Shown piece after piece: positions 34,806 through 45,321 of a stretch of 64,000 bases of DNA (position 1 is the stretch's first letter; every line of letters begins with the position of its first letter). The translations under genes and the position numbers were made by a program. The stretch comes from Hansfordia pulvinata (taxonomy: Eukaryota > Ascomycota > Sordariomycetes > Xylariales), in assembly GCA_006538405.1 (NCBI GenBank), contig BJKQ01000008.1, positions 1,488,001 through 1,552,000 on the forward strand, given 5' to 3'. Under the pieces are notes generated by a model that saw nothing but the letters and a program-made list of their open reading frames with translations, was not told the origin of the DNA and ran no database searches.

Positions 34806-36515
34806 ATGGCGCGCTGCACCCGTCTCGCTGCCCTGCTGGCGGCTCTGCTCTCGCTTCCGGCGCAGCACCAGCACCAGCACTCCCTCGTTTCGGCGGCCCC
34901 GCCACTCCGGCCCGTGGTGGTCCCGCACAGCCTCGCGTCCTCGTTTGGCACCAACAATAGCGGCCGCGGCGGTGACAGCAGCAGCAGCAGCAGCAGCAGC
35001 GAGAGGCAGAAGCACGGCCTGGCTGGTGGGAGGACTGCTGCTGCGGCCAAGAAGCCCCACGGCAGCGGCCGATCTTCGCCCGCCCATGCCCGCGCCCACC
35101 ACCACCGCCACAACCACCTCCACCACCGGCACGGACATCGGTTCCACCGACGTGGTCTCGAGACGGTCCAAGACCGGGCCGCGGATGGAGAAGACGGAGA
35201 CGAAGGGGAGGCGGATTATGACGAGGAAGAGGGCGAGTTCGGATGGGCCGCGGACGAGGAGGGCGACGTCCCGCACCACTACCGCCACCACCGCCGCAGG
35301 GGCAGCTCCGACGATTGTGGTGCCCAGGCCTATCCCGTAGCCGCCGCCGCCGCTGCCAAGGAGCAGCACACGCAGCATACGACCCTCGTGGTGACCCAGA
35401 CGGTGACGGTGGCCGTGTCGCCGTACCCAGCATCGACAACCACCCAGCAGCAGCCACAACAGCCCGCTGCGGCCGAAGTATACCCGACCGCGGCGTCGGA
35501 CAGCGGCTTCTTCGGTGGTTCCGGCGACAACGGTAGCAGGGGCGGCGCATACGCGCCACACTGGGCGCCGCAGTCGACGGCAGCGTATGGCGGCCCGGTC
35601 TCGGCTCATCCAACCGCCGGGGGAGGACGGGGCGGCGACACCAACGGAGACGGCGACGGCCCCGGGGGTATCACCAATGGCGACACCAACGGCGACGGCG
35701 ACGGGCCTGGAGGCAACAACGACCACCACACCGACGAGCCGAGCACACGTACGACGGCCAAACAGACGACCCGCGCCACTTCCACGGGGGACACGCAGTA
35801 CACCCCCGTCACGGTGGGACAGGAGCCTGCGCCGGTACGGGAGGACGCGACCACCAGCGCCGCCGTCTCCTCCACCTCGTCAGCAGCGGCGACGACTGCG
35901 TCTGCTTCGACGACGCCCGACAGGGTCCACTACATTGGGGTCGCCGCGACGACGCCGAGGCCATCAGCCTCGTCGGTTGTTCCGCACGCACAGTCCTCCG
36001 CGGCCGTCCCCCTGACGGCGCAGTCGTATCCGGCTGTCGCAGCCTTCGCGCCCGTGTCGCGGCCGGCGTCTTCGTCCGCCCCGTCGTTCAGTACCTCCGT
36101 CGCACCGTCTCTGTCCACTCCCGTGTCGTCTGCTCCTCCGCCAGCACTGTCACCAAGCAGCAGTGTAGTCCCAGCGCCGCGAACAACGTTTCCTACCGTC
36201 TCCCCATCGCCGTCGCCTGCCACTTCCTCTTCCTATTCCCCGCCCAGCTCGTCCTCTGCGGCAGCACGGCCAGCGACGGCCTCGTCTTCGTCCCCGGCAG
36301 CGGTTTCGTCACCTTCGCCGCCCCCGAACATCGCCACCGCAGCCCCGACGCAAGAGGTCGCAGCCGCCGTTCCGCCGCCGCAGAACGAATTCGCACAGTG
36401 GGCTCAGGCTGCTGCCAGCGGAGCTGCTCCAGACGCCATGTCCAGCGTCGCGGCGGTAGCGAGTGCGAGGCCAAGCCCGCAAGCGGCAGCTGTGCGGAGG
36501 GCTGTTTTCGGGTGA
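34806..36515 (+). CDS. Predicted secreted or wall-associated His-rich, Ser/Thr/Pro-rich protein
   Basis: A single-exon 569-residue frame. The N-terminus looks like a signal peptide (MARCTRLAALLAALLSLPA, cleavage probably before or near the QHQHQH run). Next come a poly-Ser run, a histidine cluster at about residues 97-116, an acidic block (EDGDEGEADYDEEEGEF), and a second His/Arg cluster near 156-165. Between about residues 276 and 303 the unit GDTNGDGDGPGG is repeated twice. The rest is Ser/Thr/Ala/Pro-rich, as in O-glycosylated mucin-like fungal wall proteins, and there is no GPI-anchor-like hydrophobic end. No enzyme domain is seen and I do not recognise a family. Long opposite-strand frames exist here, but the signal peptide and composition favour this strand. 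His clusters suggest metal binding, by inference only. Confidence 0.62.
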   Translation: MARCTRLAALLAALLSLPAQHQHQHSLVSAAPPLRPVVVPHSLASSFGTNNSGRGGDSSSSSSSSERQKHGLAGGRTAAAAKKPHGSGRSSPAHARAHHHRHNHLHHRHGHRFHRRGLETVQDRAADGEDGDEGEADYDEEEGEFGWAADEEGDVPHHYRHHRRRGSSDDCGAQAYPVAAAAAAKEQHTQHTTLVVTQTVTVAVSPYPASTTTQQQPQQPAAAEVYPTAASDSGFFGGSGDNGSRGGAYAPHWAPQSTAAYGGPVSAHPTAGGGRGGDTNGDGDGPGGITNGDTNGDGDGPGGNNDHHTDEPSTRTTAKQTTRATSTGDTQYTPVTVGQEPAPVREDATTSAAVSSTSSAAATTASASTTPDRVHYIGVAATTPRPSASSVVPHAQSSAAVPLTAQSYPAVAAFAPVSRPASSSAPSFSTSVAPSLSTPVSSAPPPALSPSSSVVPAPRTTFPTVSPSPSPATSSSYSPPSSSSAAARPATASSSSPAAVSSPSPPPNIATAAPTQEVAAAVPPPQNEFAQWAQAAASGAAPDAMSSVAAVASARPSPQAAAVRRAVFG

Positions 36516-36901
36516 CGGTGGCCGTTCCGTTCTGTGCCTAGCCCCTTCGACTCGTATCCGTGGATGAGCTGATGGCGACTTGTTGGTGAGCGCCTCTACA
36601 GCCTCTGGGTCGATCATTATTACCCTTTCGTTTCTAAGATCATGGTTGTTTGTGATTTGCAAATCAGCCTTTCACTCTTCTCGAGTTGCCCATGCCTCTT
36701 TCCAAATAATTACCTTTCTTGGCGGATGGAGATAATCTCCTTGTAATGTGAACAGTGAAAACAGGGGAAAAGAAAAAAAGGTCGTTTTGGAGTCTGTTGG
36801 GTTGATACCTTGGGTCTTTTGGCGTCGATTTAGTTGATTAAATTTATTCATTTTTCAAGCAACGTCTTGTTGACGCCGTGGTTTCCTGCACATATAGAGT
36901 T
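36516..36901. other. Convergent intergenic region
   Basis: 386 bases between the secreted-protein gene (+) and the PP2A activator gene (-). It is more AT-rich than the flanks and should hold the two 3' UTRs. No gene is visible. Confidence 0.55.
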
Positions 36902-38173
36902 CTAGTCGAAGGGAATCCTCCGCAAGCCACCGCCAGCGCCATTTTTCTTCATGGCTTGGGACGCTGCTACAGCACTGGGTACCTTGATACCGCAACAGTC
37001 ACCCCAGCTGTTGGCTTGATGCACGTGTCTGACCCCGTCGTGCTCGACGACGACAGCGCCGCCTTCGGCTTCGTCTTCCTCGTGGTCGACACCAGCCTCT
37101 GCTTCGGTGCTCATGCCGTCGACGGCGGGGACGAGGGACCCAAAGAGGAAGTGCTGCATTACGGGTAGCTTGCGCAGAACCTCGGCAACAAACATCTTGC
37201 GCATGCCACCTTCAATCTTGGACCAGTTCTTGGCAGAGGATATGTCATCCAGCATGGGGCTGTGCCACCGGAGGCCCTGAACAGTCTTGGTGGTATTGAC
37301 GAAGTTGACTTGCCCCAGATACATGAAGTCATGGCCGAACTCTTCGATGGTGAGTTGCTGATGGATAGCAAGAGGGGTGATGAAGGGGTGGTGCAAGAGC
37401 TGACTGGCTCCGAAAAGGAAGGGGAGGAACTGGTAGTCGTCCAGACCCCATACGCCATGGGACCCTGCAGGTTCAAGGTAGTACGATAGCTGAATGGAAC
37501 GCATGAGACTGAGATAGCGAGTGAAGACCCTGAGGACCAACGGCTTGAAATCGGACTGCTGAAGGATCTTGAGCTGGTAGAGGCACAGGAGCCAAATCAG
37601 GAAGTTAAGCTCGTGACCGGAGCCATAATCGATTCGGGTCTTGTTGCCAAAGGACTGTAGCAGGTAGGTCTCGACCTCGCCCACAGCGTCGGGGTTGGTT
37701 AAGCCAAGCTTGCCGTGCCACGAGGTACTCGAGGCCTTGGTCTTGTCAAGGAACGCTCGGAAGACCTTGTTACCGAAACGGGAGCCCTCGGCATCTTCGG
37801 GCGGGCTGTCGAGGACGAGGTTCTCGGCCTCGTCTAGGATAGAAAGAACGGACTGGACCGCAGGGCTGCAATCGGACTCCTGGACGGCCGAGATGGGGAT
37901 ATCCCGGACGGCATCAGAGAGACCAAAGATGAAGGCGAGGACGAGATCGTGGGTGGGGGAAGCCAGAAATAAATCATGATCTTTGGGAGACAAAATGCGG
38001 CGTGAGGGCAGCTGGTACTTGAGAGTTGCCGAGTCCGGCGGAGATGGAAGGGCCGGCGTCTCGGGCGTCGGAGTGGGATTGCCAGGCGCCGGTCTCCGGC
38101 GGCGGGGCTCGAGCCTGGGAATCCTGTCCTTCAGATTGGGGATGGAGGCAGATTGAGGCGCTTGGGTAGACAT
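36902..38173 (-). CDS. Serine/threonine-protein phosphatase 2A activator (PTPA/Rrd family)
   Basis: PTPA proteins are peptidyl-prolyl isomerases that help activate the PP2A catalytic subunit. The 423-residue, single-exon product starts at MSTQAPQSASIPNLKDRI; an upstream extension of the frame lacks family character, so the ATG at 38173 is chosen. After a Pro-rich N-terminus of about 60 residues, the PTPA domain follows with the blocks WHGKLGLTNP, ETYLLQSFGNKTRIDYGSGH, HELNFLIWLLCLYQL, PAGSHGVWGLDDYQFLPFLF, and WSKIEGGMRKMFVAEVLRKL. These form the conserved active-site groove. The C-terminal 60 residues are acidic then basic and low-complexity. Yeast and filamentous fungi have two paralogues, Rrd1 and Rrd2; length suggests Rrd2, but I cannot decide. 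It is divergent from RRP46. Confidence 0.94.
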   Translation of the reverse strand: MSTQAPQSASIPNLKDRIPRLEPRRRRPAPGNPTPTPETPALPSPPDSATLKYQLPSRRILSPKDHDLFLASPTHDLVLAFIFGLSDAVRDIPISAVQESDCSPAVQSVLSILDEAENLVLDSPPEDAEGSRFGNKVFRAFLDKTKASSTSWHGKLGLTNPDAVGEVETYLLQSFGNKTRIDYGSGHELNFLIWLLCLYQLKILQQSDFKPLVLRVFTRYLSLMRSIQLSYYLEPAGSHGVWGLDDYQFLPFLFGASQLLHHPFITPLAIHQQLTIEEFGHDFMYLGQVNFVNTTKTVQGLRWHSPMLDDISSAKNWSKIEGGMRKMFVAEVLRKLPVMQHFLFGSLVPAVDGMSTEAEAGVDHEEDEAEGGAVVVEHDGVRHVHQANSWGDCCGIKVPSAVAASQAMKKNGAGGGLRRIPFD

Positions 38174-39123
38174 GGCGGCTATGGTGTGTGTATGGGTAGA
38201 TGGGCAGCCAGGTGAATGGAGGCAAGGACGGCGTTTCTCAGTGCTGATTAATCCGAGCCTTATCGGCGACGTGATGCACCTCTCTAAGACTGGGGGGTCT
38301 CCCTCTGTCTGAGATATGGATCTCACAGACCGAAAAGGATGGACCCAAAGTCTTTGGCGTTTCTCGGATGTGGGATGCAGCTGCGAGAACTGTTAATGAT
38401 GAAGTATGAATGTTGTGAGGGTAATAAGTGAGGTGTTGGGACTGTGACTTGTGAGGCTGCAATGTCCCCGTTGAAGACGCAGCTGCCCCTCCACTTGGCA
38501 CTTGGAAGTGGTGGGCAGCTGGATGCTGAGGTAGGTAGTCCGGTACCCTCCACTTGTTTCGTCAACCCCGCGCTACATGTACCAGACCTACATGTATTAT
38601 GTTAGGTACCTTCAACTCAGACGTTCCCAGCCCGCGGGGCAAAGCTGGTATCGGGACTTTGGTTGAAGCACGGCAGCCGATACGTTGAATTGGGCACCTT
38701 GATGACTACAACATCCATAGCTGCAGGAGCCACATAGCAGTGTACAAGCACGGCCGGCCTCAAATGAAGCGAGCCTGAAGCAGTGTTCTCAGTAGGGAGT
38801 ACAAGCCGCACTGAAGCTGGCCTGCTTGGGGTTCCCCCTTGCGCGGGCCGTCTTTCGATTGTGCTGTACCTAGCGCAGTGCACTACCATTGAAGCTTAGC
38901 CACGTCCACCTGCACACGCTGCAGTACCGGTACAACCTGGAAGTATATCCCCACTAGCTGCACTGGAAACAGGCGCGCTCCTCGGGCGGGCATCCAGCAT
39001 TAAACGCGATTAGAAAAATCCGCATCCATCGCAACTAACGTCATTCCTAGCTTCACTTCTCCTCGCCGCCTAGGACATCACCATTCCGACACCCGGCCCC
39101 GTATCGACCGCTCTCAGTCTATC
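38174..39123. promoter_or_regulatory. Shared divergent promoter region, PTPA / RRP46
   Basis: 950 bases between divergent starts. It holds GTAGGTAG and TACATGTA-type motifs around 38532-38600. No gene and no clear factor-binding site is seen. Confidence 0.5.
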
Positions 39124-39951
39124 ATGGCCATCTCGCGCGACCCAGAGGCGGTCTTGTCCCACCTCGCCAAGGCCGACGGCTCTGCCACCTTCTCCTACGC
39201 CGGCTACACCATCGTTGGCGCGGTCAACGGGCCCATCGAGGTCCAGAGGAGGGACGAAATCCCCGAAGAAGCTGCCCTCGACATCCTCGTCCGTCCTGCT
39301 GCCGGCGTCGGGGCTACCCGCGAGAGGCATCTCGAATCCTTGATCTACTCGACACTGCGCCAGCTTCTCCTGCTCGACAGCTACCCTCGCACTCTTATTC
39401 AGGTCATCCTCCAGGTCACCGTCGCCCCAGAAAATGACTATGTCAACCCCAAGGTGTCGCAAGCCGGATCCGTAAGCTGTCTCCTTTATTTCTCTCTTGC
39501 GTCTTGCTACGTTGAACAACGCTTTCTAACCATCCCACAGAACCTGCCCATCCTTCCTGCTCTACTCCACACGGCCGTCCTGTCCCTGCTCTCCGCCGCG
39601 ATCCCATTGTCTGCCACCCTGACTGCCACATCCTACGCCGTCGTTGACCAAGACGATGCCCGGCAAATCGTCGTCAACCCCACGGCTCGTCAGATTGAGA
39701 AGAGCATATCCATCCACGTCTTCGCCTTCACTTCGCGCGACGAGCTCATCCTCGCCGAGAGCGAGGGCTCCTTCACCATGGATGAGTGGAACACGATACA
39801 TGACAAAGCCTTGCAGCAGTGCTGTCCCGCCGTGTCAGGTTCCGACGGCGATGCGGTAATGGACGACGATAGCCGTGAAGCGGCCGACATGCGCAACTTT
39901 ACTCGCTCTTTGATGCAGGACAAGATCGCGGCAGATTTACATTGGAAGTGA
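39124..39951 (+). CDS. RRP46: Exosome complex component Rrp46 (RNase PH-like subunit)
   Basis: Rrp46 is one of six RNase PH-like subunits of the ring of the RNA exosome, which degrades and trims RNA 3' ends in nucleus and cytoplasm. Eukaryotic ring subunits are usually catalytically inactive. Exons 39124-39471 and 39541-39951 give 252 residues. Family features are GSATFSYAGYTIVGAVNGPIEV near the N-terminus, RERHLESLIYSTLRQLL, TLIQVILQVTVAPENDY, and LPALLHTAVLSLLSAAIPLS. The intron (39472-39540, GTAAGC donor, CTAAC branch site, CACAG acceptor) is 69 nt, a multiple of three without a stop, so an unspliced transcript would stay in frame. The start is the first ATG. The extended Asp-rich C-terminal part (DGDAVMDDDSREAAD) is common in fungal members. 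Confidence 0.92.
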   Translation: MAISRDPEAVLSHLAKADGSATFSYAGYTIVGAVNGPIEVQRRDEIPEEAALDILVRPAAGVGATRERHLESLIYSTLRQLLLLDSYPRTLIQVILQVTVAPENDYVNPKVSQAGSVSCLLYFSLASCYVEQRFLTIPQNLPILPALLHTAVLSLLSAAIPLSATLTATSYAVVDQDDARQIVVNPTARQIEKSISIHVFAFTSRDELILAESEGSFTMDEWNTIHDKALQQCCPAVSGSDGDAVMDDDSREAADMRNFTRSLMQDKIAADLHWK

Positions 39952-42900
39952 TGTAAATTCTGCATTCTGCAAGCTATGTCACTCAAAAGTACCTAAATCA
40001 GCATGCATGCATAGCAGCCTCGTGGCGACTGCAGGGATTTTCGGGGAGCATGCCTCAGGACTCCGTTCTGCGAGCACAGTCTCTCAACGGCGGCGGCGGG
40101 CAAGTTGAGACGGGACGATGCTCTCATGATATGTCCCTGATCGCCCAATGCCTAGTATACTGGCGACGACGCGGGCTACGCTCCAAGTCCCCATTCCTTG
40201 TTGCGCGCCGCGAAGGCAGCAACCAGTTTGCACGGTTTTGGCGGCCGCACCCCGCTCTGGGATCTCCCTCTCCCAACCGCCGTTTGCGCATACCACCCAA
40301 AGCAGCAAGACCATGAGGGAAAACAAGGCAACATCACCAGGTCGCATCTCAAGGGCAGATTTGGGGTCGAAAGAGATGCCACGCCGTGGCGAGAGCAGAC
40401 ATGATCCTGACGCGTGCGCAAGATCTGCAGCGAAGTCCCGATCCGATGCGGCCCGTCTTTTCGAGAAGCGGTTTAAGCAGTCAGGAGGAGTGGAACAGGC
40501 AAGCACGCGGCGCCGGTTATTTGTTGCGTCCAGAGCCTGTCTACCTGCTTATAACATTGACCTTATATATAGTTGAGCACTGCTCTGCTGATGAAAATAA
40601 ACACAGGCACTCGACACGGTATGATTGGCAATGATTACGACCTGGCTCTACCTACAGTGGCAACGCATGTCTGCAGAGCGTCATCGCGAAGAGGTCATAC
40701 AGTGCCCATGGGTGGCGTCCTCGGTATGCGTGCGTCCAGCCTCGAACGACAGCAGGAGAGTCTGCGTAACGCACCTACAAGAATCGACTGGTCATGTAGA
40801 GAGATCCACCGCATGTGCCTTTCCAAGTGTATACTCGTATGCTCATTCAGCCCCACCACCTGCAGTGTCCAACAAATTGAGGGGGCCCGCTAGGTTGGCA
40901 CGTATTGTCCTGTGTACGGAGTAGTTACGGCCCCCGTGGATCAATAAGAGGCATATTTACATTGCATGGATGTACAGGTAGGCAGGCAGGTACCACTGTA
41001 TTACTCGAACACCCGCCTTGCTTGTAGATGCCCGCTGATTGGACTGTTCAACTCGGAGCCCAGGAAAGAGCTACCACAACATGCATCCATGTGCTTGGAG
41101 CTGGCGACTTCCCAACTCGGCACATCAAGAACACGACCTTCCACCATTGGGACCTACCTACGGGAGTGAGTTGGCAAGTACCTCTTGAGACGCAGCCCGG
41201 GCCCGCGTCGGGTGTCAGCTTCCAACGAGAACCGCCTCTATGTACTAGTCTCTCTCACCTCATAACTCACAACCTCGTCTAGTCTCGCCTCGTCCCGTCT
41301 CATCAGAGCTGTTGACCGCTGCTCCATCCTGCTCCACCTCGCTTCTCGCCTCGGTCGCCATCAACGCGAGCACGACACGCGATCTCATGCATCACTCGGA
41401 CAGGGCAGCCGCACGCAATAGCGGCAGCAGCCATGTCTTGCGCCAGCCCCAAGAGAAAGCTCCATGAACAACAGGGGTGCCACATTTTCTCCGTCCCCGC
41501 CGACCTCTCCTCTATCCGTATGGCAGCCGCCCACGCGCAGGATTGCCCTCGCACCAGCACGAGTACGGGTACTCAGGCCTGCCGCTGCAACCCTGGGTGG
41601 GCAGAGTCTCTGACCCGGATTATGAGTACTGGTACGTCTACCAACGCCGCCTCCTGCATCAGCCACGCTCTCCGCTGGTCTCGTCGCTGTGCATTTGTGG
41701 CTGCGAGGCAGGCTGCAGCCGCCCCAGCGACGATGCAAAGACGGGCCAATCTGGCACCCCAACGAGGAGCTGGGTTGCTCGGCAAAGTCGGCGCTGCAGG
41801 GTGCTTGGTCGGGCCTTGTCTGGCGCTTCAGGTCTGCTGCAAAACCTCGACCAGTTCCAGAAGTCTTGGCGGCGCCCCAACCCGCGGGCTTCCTAATCCA
41901 GCCGTGAAGGAGCAGGCATCTGGTCTGACAGTACGGGTCGAACTGGTAGGACAGGCCACAGAGTCCTCGGCGTACGAGTGATTAACAGCAAGTGCGACGA
42001 CGCAGACGCATAATGTGACGACCACCGAGCACCTCAGCCGACGTCGCATTCACCCCGAACTGCGCTGCAAGGGCCTGCCGGGCTAGCGCCGGCGATGACC
42101 ACCCACATGCACCCGACATATGTACGAGTACTCGTGCTTCTACGAGCACCTGCACGTGTACGACAGGGAGGCCTTGCGGAGTATGGGAGTGGGAGTGTGG
42201 GAGCGTAAGCGATTTCACCTGGATTTCGACGTGCTCCCGACGACGACAGCCAACGGCCACGGCTAAGCTGCAACGGATCTCATACTTGGCAAACGTGGCG
42301 GCCCACCAGCTTGCGACAACAGGCGGGCGGGCGCCCTGATTACCCCGTCTACCCGTGGTAAGCGCCTGCCTTGATTGCACCCCGGGCTTGGTTCGATACA
42401 AGCTCGTCTTGTCGACGGCCCCTGTCGCTTGTTTGCCTCGTCATGCTCCGAGATCCTGATATGAAGCGCAATCACAAGCCGGCCGATGCCCGGGTCGCGA
42501 ACCTGCGGCCCGAAGTGGTCTCTACGAGAGACTGCGCTCACATCTGCTTCCGGTGAATAAAGCCAGGCCGCGCCGCTCTCTTGAAGGTGGCACACACAGC
42601 ATGAGATCTATCGTCCCAAGTTCTTTCACCCGTCAGCCCCATCTCTCTCAGGCCCCCAGGCTGCATGCCCGCATCAGCTACACGCGCCCCTTTCCTCCAA
42701 TCGGACCGTAACAAGGTCGCAGCCACGCGCCATTGGCAGGTCTCACGGGCTTTGTCGTGGAGATCCAGGCAAAGCGGAACCCAAGTGCTGGCAGGCTGGA
42801 GGCCGGAACCTTGTGTTCTATTCTTGGGCTCATTGCGCCAAGCTGACCGCACTTGCCGAGACCAATACTCTTCGAATATCGACTCGCATCACGATACTGA

Positions 42901-43183
42901 GAAGCGCCTGGGCAGAGCACTCGCATACGAGTATCATCTTGCGCCTCTTAGACAAGCATCTGCGTCCGCAGGCGTCTCCCTTCCAAGGTCGTCTCCGCGA
43001 CGCTTCTCCGGGCTTATCTCCATTTCGCTGGTCTCGCCGCTGGCTCGTCGTCTTCGGACTCACCCCGCTGCTGTCATTGGCCCGGCCCGGCTCCATCGGG
43101 TCCCTCTACCTATCCGCGATTCTAGCGTGAGCCGACGGATAGGACGGGTTACTCGGATTTACTAATTACGGGGTCTGACAAGC
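39952..43183. other. Intergenic region between RRP46 and NAD kinase
   Basis: 3.2 kb with no gene I can support. Several frames of about 140 codons exist on both strands, but none resembles a known family. TACGAGTA-type motifs occur near 42124-42135 and 42927, and GGCAGGCAGGTA near 40981. Confidence 0.5.
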
Positions 43184-45196
43184 ATGGAGTCGCCAATTAC
43201 CCCGAGCCCAAGCCAGAACCTGGGCCGGAGCCAGAGCCCTGCCAGCCCAGGCACTCCTGGCTCCGCGTCTACGAGTATTACGAGTACCTCTGACGCAGGC
43301 TCTTCGCTTGCAGGCACTGGAAATAATCCCGCTAGTGACGGCAGAGCCCAACCTGGCGGATCTGTGGAACTCGATTCGGCGTCATGTCTCGCGCCCGAGC
43401 CAGCTGGACGCTGCCAGGTAGATCAACCTGCCGCTGCTCGCCATACTCGACCCGATCCTCACTCCCCCTCCCGCGCTTGTTCAGTTGCGCCCGATCTCCC
43501 CAAGTCCCCATCTGGCGGCCCTGCCTGTCCGGTCCACGACGTTGCGCAACATGAATGTCTCCCTGCGCTCGCGACAGATGTGACAGGTTCGCTTCCTGTC
43601 TCGCAATCGCTGCCCCTCGGCACCCAGGACAGCCGCCGCCCACTCGACGATCCTTCACGTGCGCCCGCTGGCCACCGCAACGCCGCCCTTAGCCCCGACA
43701 CTGTCCCAAGACAGACTCTGCTCAAGGCTTTGGCCTCTGGTTCAAGAGCCCACCGACCCCAGGCCCTTGCCTTGCAATCCATCATGTCCGCCCACTCAGC
43801 CGCCGACGGCGAGCCGCCCTCGACCTCCACATCGTCCCAACGTCTCTGCGAGGCCCTCTCCGGCCTCTCTCACCGCGGCCTAACGCCTCTGACTCCCTTG
43901 CCGGCCATGGAGTCGCCCTGCTTCTACCACAACCGCTTCGACGACGCTGTCGACATACACAAGGTCCTCGACGAGATCAAGAACGACGAGTTCATGTCGC
44001 ATTCACGCTTGGCACAGACTGCCACCGGCGTTCGCGAGGTATCAAAACAATTGCAGCGCAGGCCAATCCGCCGCGCTGTCAAGAACGTTATGATCGTGAC
44101 AAAGGCCCGCGACAACGACCTTGTCTATCTCACGCGAGAACTGGCAATATGGCTGCTCAGAACCCCGAGGTACGGATTGGACATTGGAGTCAACGTTTAC
44201 GTCGACGCAAAACTGCGCAACTCGAAGCGATTCGGGGCGAGCAGCATCGTGGACGAAGATCCCAGATTCCAGTCAATGTTGCGGTACTGGTCCCCGGACT
44301 TGTGTTGGAGTCAGCCCGAGAAATTCGACCTGGTCTGCACCCTGGGGGGTGATGGCACCGTGCTCTTCACCTCCTGGCTTTTCCAGAGGATCGTCCCGCC
44401 CGTTCTCTCTTTCAGCCTTGGGAGCCTTGGTTTCCTAACCAGTTTCGAATTCGAGAAGTACAAGGAGCACCTGAACCGTGTTATGGGTGACGACGGGATG
44501 CGCGTCAATCTGCGCATGCGCTTCACGTGCACCGTTTTCCGGCACGATGCGTCCGGTCAGGGTATAGAAGAAGGCGAGCAATTCGAGGTGCTCAATGAAC
44601 TGTTGATTGACCGCGGACCTTCCCCCTACGTCTCCAACCTCGAACTTTATGGGGACGACGAGCTCTTGACTGTGGTCCAGGCCGATGGCTGCATATTCTC
44701 CACGCCGACGGGGTCGACGGCGTATTCTTTGTCAGCAGGGGGCTCTCTTGTCCATCCCGACATCCCCGCCATATTACTGACGCCTATCTGCCCGCACACG
44801 CTTTCTTTTCGACCCATGGTTCTCAGCGACACCATGCTCCTACGCGTGTCGATACCCCGAGGATCGCGAGCAACCGCTTACTGTGCCTTTGACGGCAAGG
44901 GCCGGATCGAGCTCAAGCATGGGGACCACGTGACCATTACTGCGTCGCAATATCCGTTCCCGACCGTCACACGCACCGATACGGAGTGGTTCAACAGTGT
45001 GTCGCGGACACTGCAGTGGAACACGCGAGCGGCGACGCAGAAGGGCTTCGAAGGCAGTGATGGACAGGGCCAGAACGGCGGCGCCAACGCGGAGCCTGAG
45101 TGGGACATTGACACCGATTCAGCCTACTACGCCAGCGAGGACGGCAGCATTGCCGCAAGCCCTTTGCGGAGGCAGATGAGTCTCTTGGCTATGTAG
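43184..45196 (+). CDS. NAD(+) kinase, cytosolic UTR1/YEF1-like
   Basis: The enzyme phosphorylates NAD (and often NADH) with ATP to make NADP(H). The single-exon protein has 670 residues. The first about 235 are a Ser/Pro-rich, low-complexity extension typical of fungal members. The catalytic domain follows (PIRRAVKNVMIVTKARDNDL onward). It carries the ATP-binding signature GGDGT at residues 388-392, the NE pair at 471-472, and TPTGSTAYSLSAGG at 507-520, all intact. The sequence ends with a hydrophilic tail (DSAYYASEDGSIAASPLRRQ) that is also fungal. The start at 43184 is the first ATG of the frame; Met residues further in (for example MESPCFYHNRFDD at about residue 241) could be alternative starts. 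A TACGAGTA-motif pair lies inside the N-terminal coding part (43270-43287). A CA repeat begins 44 bases after the stop. Confidence 0.96.
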   Translation: MESPITPSPSQNLGRSQSPASPGTPGSASTSITSTSDAGSSLAGTGNNPASDGRAQPGGSVELDSASCLAPEPAGRCQVDQPAAARHTRPDPHSPSRACSVAPDLPKSPSGGPACPVHDVAQHECLPALATDVTGSLPVSQSLPLGTQDSRRPLDDPSRAPAGHRNAALSPDTVPRQTLLKALASGSRAHRPQALALQSIMSAHSAADGEPPSTSTSSQRLCEALSGLSHRGLTPLTPLPAMESPCFYHNRFDDAVDIHKVLDEIKNDEFMSHSRLAQTATGVREVSKQLQRRPIRRAVKNVMIVTKARDNDLVYLTRELAIWLLRTPRYGLDIGVNVYVDAKLRNSKRFGASSIVDEDPRFQSMLRYWSPDLCWSQPEKFDLVCTLGGDGTVLFTSWLFQRIVPPVLSFSLGSLGFLTSFEFEKYKEHLNRVMGDDGMRVNLRMRFTCTVFRHDASGQGIEEGEQFEVLNELLIDRGPSPYVSNLELYGDDELLTVVQADGCIFSTPTGSTAYSLSAGGSLVHPDIPAILLTPICPHTLSFRPMVLSDTMLLRVSIPRGSRATAYCAFDGKGRIELKHGDHVTITASQYPFPTVTRTDTEWFNSVSRTLQWNTRAATQKGFEGSDGQGQNGGANAEPEWDIDTDSAYYASEDGSIAASPLRRQMSLLAM

Positions 45197-45239
45197 ATTC
45201 TCCTGTCTTGGTCGTCTACGAAAACGTCTTCTGGCAGCA

Positions 45240-45319
<80 letters not shown>
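45240..45319 (+). repeat. (CA)n microsatellite, about 40 units
   Basis: An uninterrupted run of CA dinucleotides of about 80 bases, 44 bases downstream of the NAD kinase stop codon and therefore probably inside its 3' UTR. Confidence 0.97.

Positions 45320-45321
<2 letters not shown>

Noticed and set aside
34705..35729. Two minus-strand open frames of about 300 codons opposite the secreted-protein gene
   Set aside because: They lie antisense to a frame with a signal peptide and coherent composition, and they read as Arg/Gly/Pro-rich translations of the complementary codons.
40084..40576. Overlapping frames of about 140 codons on both strands after RRP46, one with a hydrophobic segment
   Set aside because: Too short and without homology or splice context to support a gene; kept as unannotated.
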